From NCBI RefSeq assembly GCF_001522545.3, contig NC_031769.1:6664131-6728130 (forward strand): DNA of 64,000 nt, written 5' to 3'. Positions 27,304 through 37,735 of the stretch are shown here, one piece after another; the stretch's first letter is position 1; each line of letters starts with the position of its first letter. Made by a program: the position numbers and the translations under genes. The notes beneath the pieces are model-generated. The model was not told where the DNA came from and ran no database searches. It saw only the letters and a program-made list of their open reading frames with translations. Source of the DNA: Parus major. Its lineage: Eukaryota > Chordata > Aves > Passeriformes > Paridae.

Positions 27304-27348
27304 CTATATGGATATGGACATCCATGTATCCATATAGCTATATGGATA
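27304..27348. repeat. Palindrome with a third repeated arm
   Basis: A perfect 22-bp palindrome occupies 27327-27348, made of TATCCATATAG followed by CTATATGGATA. The same CTATATGGATA also occurs at 27304-27314. The middle arm could therefore pair with either flanking copy, giving two alternative hairpins. The right end abuts the 5' end of a CR1 fragment. Confidence 0.8.
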
Positions 27349-27420
27349 GGAAAAGGAGTGATGGATACAAATTAAGAGGGGAAATTTAGGTTAAACATTA
27401 GGAAGAAATACTTTCAAATT
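27343..27420 (+). mobile_element. Short CR1 LINE fragment, plus strand
   Basis: GATAGGAAAAGGAGTGATGG, then an AAATTAAGAGGGGAAATTTAGG block and TTAAACATTAGGAAGAAATA match the order of the CR1 3' region, equivalent to the right-hand part of the copy at 24372-24615. Both ends are missing. The match fades after 27420. Confidence 0.72.
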
Positions 27421-28463
27421 AATTAGCAACAAATGCAGTTCAGGACTTAGATCACAAAGTCTTGATCCAAAGATCCCATTGAAAATCCACCACTTCTCTC
27501 TTTTTCTCTCTTTTTTTCTCTCTCTCGTCTTAGCTATACTGCAAAAGGAACAAGGAAAATGCAAGGCAAATTTATTGAAATGGGATGAGACTAAGAATGT
27601 GTTGAAACTTTTCCCCTTGGAATGAATATGAATTATATGAATTCAGAGCATGGAAGGGGTTGAGCCCCTCTGACCTGCTCAAAGGCTCCAGACACCCAGA
27701 AGCATTTCCTTGGCTGCTTGTGATAGATGTCTTTTGAAAATATTGCCCCATTTAGAGTTTCTGAGCTCAAAAAATTTCTGAGCATGGAGTTCAGTGGAAA
27801 TGAAGACAAAACATCCCACAGCTCAGTGCCTACCAGCAGACAAACTTCCAAGCAGATCCCATTGCCAGATGCTGCCTACTTTGCTTCTTTTATCAGCCGT
27901 CACCTGCTTTTATACACTCAGTGATTAATTTAGGCCATCCCCAATCCTCAGGCAGAAGTTTTTTCAACTAGATGAATATTAAATACTTTTGGCTTATTAA
28001 AATAATAATTTTGCTTTTGCATAATTAAGATCTTTAAAGGATTATCTATATTTTTTTCCTCTCCATGTGGCAGCCCTAAGAGCTCGGTAGTTATTGATCA
28101 CCACGAATCCTAATGTAACCACAAGAGTTTGTGATACAGCTCTGATCTGCCTCTGCATTGCTAATGAAGGCACTTCAAGCAAATGAGATTAGCTTCAGCT
28201 TTATGTAGCTCATATAGAAGCTTTAAAAATATATGAAATAAAAGTCCTCCTGATATTTTTGACATTACTAGAGATAAAAGTCTTATCCTGACCTAAGGTA
28301 GCATCCTAATATTTTTTCAAAGCTGCAGGTGTAAACCTCTGTGTCTCTTCTGAGTCAGCACTCCAGGTTTGTTGTGTTCTGCAGCAAGGAGAGATCAGCA
28401 TGAGATAAAGGACCATGATACCACCACAGCCTCAGGGCAGTGGAAGTAACAGCTAATGATGAT
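27421..28463. other. Non-coding DNA with CT-rich tract and a possible conserved element
   Basis: A CT-rich low-complexity tract lies at about 27493-27530. The interval 28000-28260 is AT-rich with homeodomain-like cores (TAAT, ATTA) and looks compact and unique, as conserved non-coding elements often do, but this is only an impression. No gene was recognised. Confidence 0.45.
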
Positions 28464-28740
28464 CACAGAATCATAGAATGTTAAGGGGTTGGAATGGACA
28501 TTAAACATAATTTAGTCCCAACTCCCCTGCCATGGGCAGGGACACCTTCCACTAGACCAGGCTGCTCAGAGCCTCATCCATCCTGGCTTTGGTCACTGCC
28601 AGGGCTGGGGCCTCCAGCACCTTCCTGGGCATCCTGCTCTGGTGGCTCACCATCGTAAGTAAAAAAATTCTTCCTAATATCCAACCTAAATTTCCACTCT
28701 TTCAATCTGTATCCATTACTCCTTGTCCCATCCCTATCCT
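28464..28740 (-). mobile_element. CR1 LINE 3' fragment
   Basis: The plus strand starts CACAGAATCATAGAATGTTA and goes on through GGGGTTGGAATGGACATTAA, CCATGGGCAGGGACACCTTC, CTCATCCATCCTGGCTTTGG and TTCTTCCTAATATCCAACCT to a CTCCTTGTCCCAT block. This is an inverted CR1 tail with its 3' end on the left. The right side fades near 28740, which is the expected 5' truncation. No coding part of the element is present. Confidence 0.94.
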
Positions 28741-31340
28741 ATCAAAACATCTGGGCCAAACTCAGCCCTAGAACAGTCTGCATTGTGTGTTTCATTTCTT
28801 CCTTTGGGAAATAAAGAATTGTCCACTTCAAAAGTGGATTTTCACTCAGAAAAGTAATACTCTGTTCTGCTTCTGAGTGCAGGCAAAGGTTGGAAATAGT
28901 GGCTGGACATCTATTAACAGAAAGGGAAAGAAGGAAAGAGAGGTTTTGCAACTTGTCTTTCTAAGTCACTTCAGGAGGTTGTCTGGACTTGTAGGTACTC
29001 AAAAGGAGCCTTTAATTGTATTTCCTATTTGGCTGTGGTGAGATCAAGCCAAACTGCTCTGCAGACAGGGTCTGGGAGGCCAAACAAGCAAAGTGTGTCA
29101 GTAGAAGGTGCAAGAAGACTTCTTGGAATTGACTCCTCTGACAACTGAACCAAACTCCTCAGGCCTCAGAATGTAAAACTGAAGTTGGATAAACATTGCT
29201 GACAATGAGGGCTGAGTGATCATCTCTAGTGTGGGAGCAGTTCAGAATCTTCTTGATACTGCACATGATCTCAGAGCCTGTGTTAAGAGCTGGTACAGAT
29301 CATGCACATTTTATTCAACCATAACTCACTCAAGCCTTTATATTTTTCACTACTACAACTCTAGGAGTGATAAAAGGCCAAAAAATCCCTAATGATTATC
29401 AACTATTTGGATATTGTGGCAATAAAGCTATATTAGTAACCAGTTAGTAGTTGTCTGAGGTGATGCAGCAGGAATTGGACAATAATTTATTTTTAGGTAA
29501 GATGTTTTTATCCATTTTAGCAACATTTCACACTAGTTCTCTGAACCCTGAAACTCTAACAAGGACCATTTCAGAAATTAAAAATGTATGGCATGAGGCT
29601 ATTTGATGCTACCATTAAGGCACTTCACTGCTGTATTCCTGGACCATCAGGGGAGGAGGAGGAGGAGGGGTGTCCTTCAAAATGAGCAGAAGCTGCACAT
29701 TGCACAACTGCATGGAGGGAGCCTGAGTGCATTTTGCTCAGGGAAAAGAGGCAGTGGTGGCCAGCAAGAATTGCCTTATGTAATAGAAATGGCAAACAGC
29801 CTTTGGGTGTGCAGTCAAGAGGGAGAGAAGCCTCTGGACAGGACATGTCAAAACACTTAGGAGATTTTGCTGTTGGATCTCAGCCATTCAGTGCCCAGTG
29901 GCAGCAAAGACATCCCACCACATAAATTCAATTTTCTTTACATGTTTATCCATTCTTTGACTTTGCCTTTTCATTCATATCAGTTTGGCTGTGTCCTAGT
30001 ACTATACAACCTCTGACTGCCTGAGCAGATAGTTTTCTTCTGACTTTTGTGTCATACATGAAGAACAGTCTTGGAAAAGGCAGGGGCTGGGCTAATAATG
30101 CACTGCTGTTGTGTAGGTGGGCTCAGCACTTCCTTTCAATTCCTGCTGGCTAAAGGGGTCAAAGCCAGCTGGCTGGAACAAGGCTTATTAACCCTGCCTT
30201 TAAACACCTAAATGCAAATGGCCAGATTTCTGAGAAATGATGGACACCCAGGGAATTTCCTGTCTTTCTCTGGACACATTTGGGGAATTCTCATTAAAAG
30301 GCTACAGTACTAATCCAGCTGGCAAACCCTGAGGGCTTGGCTAATTCCAAAGGACTGAGCTCTGTGACCTTTCTGTTGAGTGCAATGTTTATCATATGTG
30401 AGTTGGAACAAAGAGCAAGAGGGTGTCAGGACAAAATTCATGCCCTGAATCACAAACAGAACTGGAAAGAGAGCAGAGCTGTAATAATTTTGTTTCTTGC
30501 TCTATCTGTCCTTGTGGTAAAACATGTCTGATTATGGGTTTTCAGTGCTCCTTACTGCCGTTATTTTGCTTCTGCAAAAGTTGCCACATTCCTTCCTAGT
30601 GTGGCTGTCTAAAGGAAGAGAATTCAGAGGCCCACTGTGAGACAAAGTAAATAACTTTTATTTGTCTGCAGGTCCTGGAGCACCCTCAGGAGGAATGTGC
30701 AGCTCTGAGCCAATGTCCCACCTGATGGCAGTGGACTGGCTTCTCCCAGGGTTTTGTAAATGTTCCTTAAGACTGCAGTTATGAAAATTAAGCTTCTGCA
30801 AGTACTACTTGCTGTTAAAATCACATTCTGTTATCAGAGATAGTCTCAAATTAGTACCCTGGGTTTTCACCTAAATGTTCTGAATGGTTTGGTCATTTCC
30901 GAGAATACATTTAGATGAAAGAAGATGAAGTTTGTCATGTTAAAGAAAGACAAGAAAAGTATCTCTGCTGTAGGCTTCAGTAGAAATATTCTAATTTCTA
31001 GAAGATAAAAAAAATATTTCACATAGTAAGAACTGACTTAAATCCATGTTTAAGTGGGGGATAGCTCTCTATGATATGACACAAAGCTCATCTCTTCCCA
31101 GCTCAGTGTTGTCCTGAAGTCCTTCATGCAAAGCTCGTTAAAGACTCACAATGATATCACCTGGTGTGCACATTTGCACCACAACTTGGGCTGGTTTAAG
31201 GCCACAAGAAACTCTTCCCATGTTTTAATTTGTCCCTGAGATTTGAAATGGAAGCAGCTTTTGTTCTTTGCCTCTGCAATGAGCAAGACACAGAAGCTGC
31301 CTTTACTATGAAACTTGTGGTGTGGTGCTTCTTAGTCCAG
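28741..31340. other. Non-coding unique DNA
   Basis: No gene or repeat family was found apart from a small GGA-rich run (29650-29670). Overlapping frames near 29600-29930 are open on both strands without recognisable content. Confidence 0.55.
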
Positions 31341-31628
31341 AGAATCATAGAATGGTTTGGTTTGGAAGGGACCCTCAAGATCTCATCTGGTTCCAACCCC
31401 CTGCAATGGGCAGGAACACCTCCTATCATCAGTGTGCTCAGAGCCCCATCCAACCTGGCCTTGAACACTTCCAGGGACGGGGCATCCACAGCTTCTCTGA
31501 GCAACCTGTGCCAGTGCCTCAGGACCCTCACTGGAGAGGATTTCCTTCTAATACCCAATTTAAGCCTGGCCTCTTCCAGCTTAAAACCATTTTCCCTTGT
31601 TCTAGTACCAGGTACCCTTGTAAAAAAC
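31341..31628 (-). mobile_element. CR1 LINE 3' fragment, best-preserved copy
   Basis: The plus strand begins AGAATCATAGAATGGTTTGG, the intact inverted CR1 terminus, and continues through TTTGGAAGGGACCCTCAAGA, GTTCCAACCCCCTGCAATGG, AGCCCCATCCAACCTGGCCT and TGAACACTTCCAGGGACGGG to a CTTGTTCTAGTACCAGGTAC block. It looks closest to consensus of the copies in the window. The 155-residue minus-strand frame here runs along the sense strand of the CR1 tail, which is untranslated in the family, so it is not a gene. Confidence 0.96.
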
Positions 31629-32665
31629 GTGCAGTGAAGCCCTGAAGGATGGGAAGGCAGCAAGGGCTGAGCTGTGACTGCAGAGCTGTTAGCACTGCTG
31701 TGACAAACAAGTCATACTTACTTAAGCAACCTGCTCATTTTCACTCTACCTGAACATGAGAGCAAGAGAAGTTCAGTGTAATTAACAGTAGAGAAATACA
31801 GGGGATGGAAAAGCATGAGGCAGTGTTTATTTAAGGAGCTATAAACCTGGTGAAAAAACCCAAAAATTCCTACCAGAGAGGGTGCTATTACAATCAGTTT
31901 TTGTTAAGAATATTTCTGTAATAAATATGCAACTCCATAAAAGGCTATAAAACTGCCTGAATAAAACCCAAGGAACAGATTTCTGAAGCCCAGGAGCTGC
32001 AAGGGGTAGAAGCATCAAGTTTTGATCACAGCTCCCTTACCCTGAGCTCATGCATGTGTGGGAAGCTGCATTCCCACAAATGTCTGATTCATGATGATCC
32101 CCTATTGTCCAGTGGTTGAAATGGAAACTGGGGAGTCCCAGTGGGGAGCTACTGCTCCCACAGGGCTTGTGTGAGAAATGCTGGGCAGTTTTACAGCTCG
32201 TGGAATACTTCTGCACACTGCCCTTCATCATTTTGTTTGGGCTGCAGCTGAACCCCGTGGTAATAATGTTAATAACTGTAATGCCATGGCTGATAATGGT
32301 CTTTGATGTGGGTTTGACAGATAGTGGTCCTTGACATGGGTTTCCCAGGATTCAAATGTATTTTTGTACAGTGAGGCTGTCCTGTGCCATGGGCTGTTCC
32401 TCCCCTCCTCTCCTGGGAGCAGTCTGGCAGGAGAGGAACAAGAAGTGTCAGAGCCACAGAGCTCAGAGAAGGAGGGCTGGGCTAACACTGAAACCAAAAT
32501 GGGCCTAAGGGGGAGAAGCACAGAGACTCAGGGCTTCTGGGGAAAGCATTGTCAGTACCTAAAATATTTTCCAACACCTAAAATATCTTTCCTGCTTAAA
32601 AAAGCAGCAGAAACTAAAAATAGTAATTAAAAAAATGCTGAATTGAAATTATGATTGGAGTAACA
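31629..32665. other. Non-coding DNA between CR1 and LTR
   Basis: No gene was recognised. The interval 32090-32560 is GC-richer and open in several frames on both strands. It might include further degraded retroviral sequence next to the LTR that follows, but I could not match it. Confidence 0.4.
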
Positions 32666-33106
32666 TGATGGGTTTGCATGGCAATGTTTTGGGAGCAGGG
32701 GTTTTGGTACAGGGTTGACTTCTGTGAGAAGCTGCCAGAAGCTCCCCCTGTGTCTGATAGAGCCAATACTGACTGTCTCAGTTAGTGAAGAGCTGCAGTC
32801 CATGGAAAAGACCCACACTGGAGAAGTTTAGGGATGATTCTGTGGGAAGAATCTCATGCTGGAGCAGGGAAAGAGGTGAGAGTTTGCCCAGAGGGAGGAA
32901 GGAGCAGAAGAGAGAGTGATGAACAATCCCCCATCCCAGTCCCCCTGTGCTGCTGTGGGGAGGAGGCAGAGAAAATCTGGAGTGAAGCAGAGTTCAGGAG
33001 AACAACAGAGGCGGGAAGAAGGAGGTAATTATTTGTAAAAAGTTATTGGTATTAAGTTATTGCAAATCAAATGAGAGTAAGATAATGAAAAATAAAAACT
33101 AAAGCC
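32666..33106 (+). mobile_element. Degraded ERVL-like LTR with rearranged 3' part
   Basis: The left part (GGGTTTGCATGGCAATGTTT, then AGAAGCTGCCAGAAGCTCCC) and the middle (GACCCACACTGGAGAAG, CATGCTGGAGCAGGGAAAGA, a GAGGGAGGAAGGAGCAGAAG block, and GTCCCCCTGTGCTGCTG) follow the order I remember for a common avian ERVL-type LTR in plus orientation. Much of the usual internal length is missing near 32780. From about 33025 to 33106 the sequence matches the next LTR block only when reverse-complemented: on the minus strand it reads TTTTTCATTATCTTACTCTC and then a CATTTGATTTGCAATAA block. The normal 3' end of the LTR is not visible. Left boundary and family are from memory and approximate. Confidence 0.62.
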
Positions 33107-34559
33107 ACTCCTACAGCTCCTCCACAACCAAAACCTTTCTATGCAAACAAAACAGAAATAATAATATTTCAAACATAACATGGGTTGAAAAATGATCTGC
33201 CATCATGCAAAGGTGGACATTAACTCCTATCCATCGATCAGAGGTTCTTTCTAGTTAAAGAATTTGTCCTGCCTTTGCTCCTTTCAAAGCTTTTACCAGA
33301 AATTTGGTTTCAGTAAGAAAATAATTATACCCATCCCAAGCAAAGGTCACCCTAATGTAGGAGGTAAAAAATTTATCTGAAAAAAGACTTTTAAAGCTGC
33401 AGGTTTTGTCTCACTGGCAAAGAACATTTTCTATTTCACATTATTATATGAGCTTTTGGATTTGCAAGGAGAGTACAGATTCTGAAATAAAACCCCTTCT
33501 CTCTAAAAGCTTAGATTTCACACACTGTTTTTATCACTATTGCTCAATGAGATAAATTTCTAGTAAAGTTTACACAGCATTTTATAAACTTCATAAGATG
33601 TTTTCTACATCCCAAAGTCCCACAATCTAAGGAAAAAAGGCAAATCATATAGTTCAGGGAAAACAGGAGCCTTGTCATCTGAAAACAGACCTGAAACCCA
33701 GCTTGTTTAGAATCCTGCCTCTGACACCAGCACAGACACTGTTTCAGAGGGAAGCCACAGAACCTGGCAGGGTAAGGTGGATTTTCTTCCTCACTGAAGA
33801 CACCTTACTGGTCTGTAATCACAGGTGCCTGCTCTAAGTCCTGATGGGAGAGGTTCTAAAATCCTTGGATCTCCCTTGGGATGGAGGAGATAAAGGAAGG
33901 GAAGGCTTGAAGCTCACAGGAGTCCTGTGTTGGGAAGAGTCCCCCATCCAAAGAAGCTGGTGGGAGGTGGATGAGGTGCAGACACCAAGATTTTCTACTG
34001 ATTATACACAGACACTGCAGGAAAGACATAAATTTATCAGCTCAGGTAGCACTGGGATTCTTCTGTAAACCTAGATCAGACCTGGTGTCCACTTCATGAT
34101 ATGTCCTCCATACAGAACAATAATTTTCCCCCAGATGTGAAAGCAAATGGAAGTCTTGCACTTGGTCCTGCTCTCAGAACCGCTTCAGCCTGAGCCTCAG
34201 CTGGGGAATGTAATTATTGACATGTTTGAAGTAATGAGAATGCTCATGTACTTTGGCAGAAGAGAGTGACAGCCAAAACTGAGTGTTTGCATGAACTTAC
34301 TTTTGTAGCAGGGATTTCTTTACCTTAAAACCCAAAGTTCTCTCAGAGACAGAGAATTACATATTTTTTCCTTGTGGAAGTATTTACACAGATTTACCCA
34401 TAGTGTCCTGGGTTTTTGGTGTCTTGTACCCGCTAAAAAAGAAACAGAATTTGACTTTGAAAACAACATTTCAGAATGTTCACATGAAATTCTCCTTCCT
34501 TTGAGGTGCTGCATGAATGATGGCCAGGTAGGGGTGCAAAGGCTTTAACACAGGTGTGT

Positions 34560-34584
34560 AAAAAATGTCAAGTACACATTTTTT
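34560..34584. repeat. Small inverted repeat (9-bp arms)
   Basis: AAAAAATGT and ACATTTTTT are separated by seven bases. The arms end in A/T runs, so a chance origin is easy. No terminator role is expected in nuclear DNA of this kind. Confidence 0.5.
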
Positions 34585-37500
34585 GGGACAAAAATATTTT
34601 CCTGTATCTTCTTCTGCTGGGTTTTATCCTGGCACCGAAAGCTTTCCATAGCTGAGTTCACATTTCCATTTGTAATTGCAAGATCAGAGGAAGATGGAGC
34701 AGAAAAGTTTAAAACCAGAACAATATGGAGAAGAAAGTTTCCATACTAATGGATGTGTTAATGCCTCAGTATTTGCTTTTGCATCAGAATGAAACAAACT
34801 CGTGTTTTAAAATTTCAGAAGTCCTGCAAAAAGCTGATTCAAAAATTCTGGAAAGGATCTTTTTGTCACGATTTCTGTGAAAATAAACATGCATTTTGGA
34901 AGTGTCAATATTGCAAAATATCGATTAATGAGGAAGTACCTAATTTTCAACGTCTCCACCAGAAAGTAGAAATTATTCTTATATTCCCTAGAAAGAAATC
35001 TCCTCCTCCGCTGATTCCTCTGCCAGCCTCCCACATTCTTCTTTCTTCTCAGTGTGATTGAAGGAATAAAGTTAATTGAAAATTAGTGGTCAGCTCCACT
35101 TATTACTGATCACACACACCAAATCTGCAGCTCCAGTGAGCAGAGGAGAACTCCACAGTGTTTCCACAGTGCTGATAGAACTTCACGAGTGATAAGTGTT
35201 TTAAACTCGAGCTCTTCTTTACCTTTTATTTTTTCTCCAGTGAGTGAGTGGGAGTTTTTACAATGAATGTAAATGCAAGTATCTCCCACTTAACCAGAAT
35301 TATATTACAGCAGCTCATTACTTCTTTCATTCTAAAATATATAAAAGGACATTTCCCCCACAATTAGGATACTGTTGTGTGATCCTCTGAATAGGCTGTA
35401 GCTTCTATGACTGTGTTTAAGAACAGAATCATTGATATTTATGTAGTTGCCAGCAGACTGTGCAGTTCCTCCTCTGAGGCATAAAGGACTTTATATTGGT
35501 CATTATGAAGCACACTGGATTTGTGCTTTCTCCAGGAGTCATGACTGTTGTGGAACACCTGAATCGCTGTTTCACAGGGTGTATCACTGGTGACAACTGG
35601 ATGATTGATCCAAGATTAGTTCATTAAAATTTAATTTGATGTCTTTCATAATGTTGGCTCCAGTGCTGCTTTCTCTGAAGTCCTGCTTCCTTTGAAGTTT
35701 TGTCACTGTCTTTTTCAATATCGAGATCAAACACTTCATCTGCATAAGTGTTACCATTCAGGGCAGCTCTGTGTGTGACCTGTTTCCTTGATCAAGATTT
35801 TCTGGTGACCTATGCAATCAGTCTGTGTCTGTTGTGCTACTGAACATCCAGAGCTCAGCCACACAGCCTGGAAGACTTTCATGGGTTTTGGTGTGGTTTT
35901 CCTTTTTTTTATTATATTTTTTTATTATTTATTTTTCCATTTTGAAATGGACTTTTGAAAGTTCGGCTTTTTTTTTTCCACATCCTGAAATGTTTAGAGA
36001 AGTTGGAGTTGATAATCTGAATGCAACTAGAATGTATTTTTATGCTTTACATCCTCTGTTCTCATACTGTGCCATCATGACCCCCCCAAGAAAGTCCCCA
36101 AGTGTCTTGATTGCAGTTGACAAAATATACATCAATTTTATTTCTCCTTGGATTCCAAAAGCAATAAGAATTAGCAGTCTGATTTTATCCATAGCCTTTT
36201 CTCCTTGTCATAGAGATCAAGTTCACATTTACCAGACTTCCTCCAAGTCATCAATGTTGCTCTGCTGTTTTGCAGTTTCATCAATTTATGACAGAACACT
36301 TACATTAGTGTGATTGTTTCTTCAATTTTTCCTTTCTCTGAACGTATTCCTCTCTTGGACTTATTACTGCTATTATTCTGCAGCACTCTGTTCAATCTCC
36401 TTCTCCAATGAGGGGAGCTCATCACCAGTAGATATGAAAAATACAGGAGATAGAGCTGTAGGTGGTAGTAGGAACAAGGAGAATAAATGTGGCAACTCTG
36501 CAAGTTATGCAAGTCTAGGAACTTACATTCTCTAATTTTTGTTGACGCATTTTTGAAAAGGAATTCACAGATTTAAGGACTTTGAGGATCTGAGTGTTGG
36601 AAAATTTCATCCCAGGCGCTTTGTCCAAGGTCACATGTAGAGAGCTTGTGTAAGAGCTGGAACCAAATATCTTGAGACCTGATTAGCTGCAGGATTATGA
36701 GCCTTTTGTTTATTCCCTCTCCTGTGGTCATTGCAGCATCACACACTCCCTTCAGTCACATTTAGCTAATGGAAAAATTGTCATCTAATATGCTGAAGAT
36801 GTTGCTTTGTCTCTCATATTTCAAACATTCCAAACTACAAAGCTAAAGAAAAAAGATGTCTTCAGTTCCTCATTTATCATTTCTACTCTCACAGGATCTG
36901 CTGCTGCTGCAGAATTTGTTTCCAAAGTGAGTTAAGGGGAAAATCCCTCCTAATTGCTAAACTCTTCTGGTTTCTCTCTTATTAGTTGCAATTAAACACA
37001 TTAATTACTTAGATGTCTGTTATTCATGACAGATTGTCATAAAGTGTCTTTTAAAAACACTTCAAATTTAGTGACATTTTCCCCCCTTTCAGGAATATTA
37101 TGATGATAACATAGGAGGAACTTGCCAAAAATGCTTTCTGGGTGGGGTAATAAATCAGTGTAGCAAACATCAGCTCAAAGTGAAATTGAAGGCAAAAGGC
37201 TCTATGGAGATTTGCCATAGGTAGGTGTGGTCTCCTCCTCGTGGCTGCTTTGTTTCTACAGCTCTCATATTTCACTGCCAGGACATTATAACCTGAATCA
37301 CTTTGAGACAATAAAACCAACAGTCATGGTCATTGCCTCCAAATACTTCACAAATTACTCAATCCAGTTTTCCATTTCTTTGGAAAATCAATTCCATGTC
37401 TGTATTTTAGCTCTGGTGAGCACAACGACCACTGTTTGGAAAAATGATGATGTGCCAGAATAATCTGTGGCCAAGTGGGATCAGCACCTGTCAAAACCAC

Positions 37501-37667
37501 AGTGCCTTTCCTGCCTGAAACTTTATCTAGGAGCACACCTAGCAAGGAAATGCAAGTATTTCTTGGTCTTTGAGGCTAAAGATGTGATGAAAACAAAATG
37601 TGGTTACTAGTTTGCAGATCTATGGTTAAAGCAGACACTGACAAATGCACCTTCAAGGCATAGATTT

Positions 37668-37735
37668 TGTTATTGTTGTTGTTTTTGCTGTTTTTAATTT
37701 TGCTTTGTTTGTTTTTTTGTTTGTTTTTTTAATAG
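37668..37735. repeat. T/G-rich low-complexity tract
   Basis: Repeated TTGTT and GTTTTTTT units without an exact period. No transposon body was found beside it. Confidence 0.75.

Noticed and set aside
31196..31663. 155-residue minus-strand frame
   Set aside because: It lies along the CR1 tail on its sense strand; the tail is untranslated in this family and no reverse transcriptase motif is present.
35825..36313. 162-codon plus-strand frame
   Set aside because: It opens at a GTG rather than an ATG, is hydrophobic because of T-runs, and has no recognisable family.
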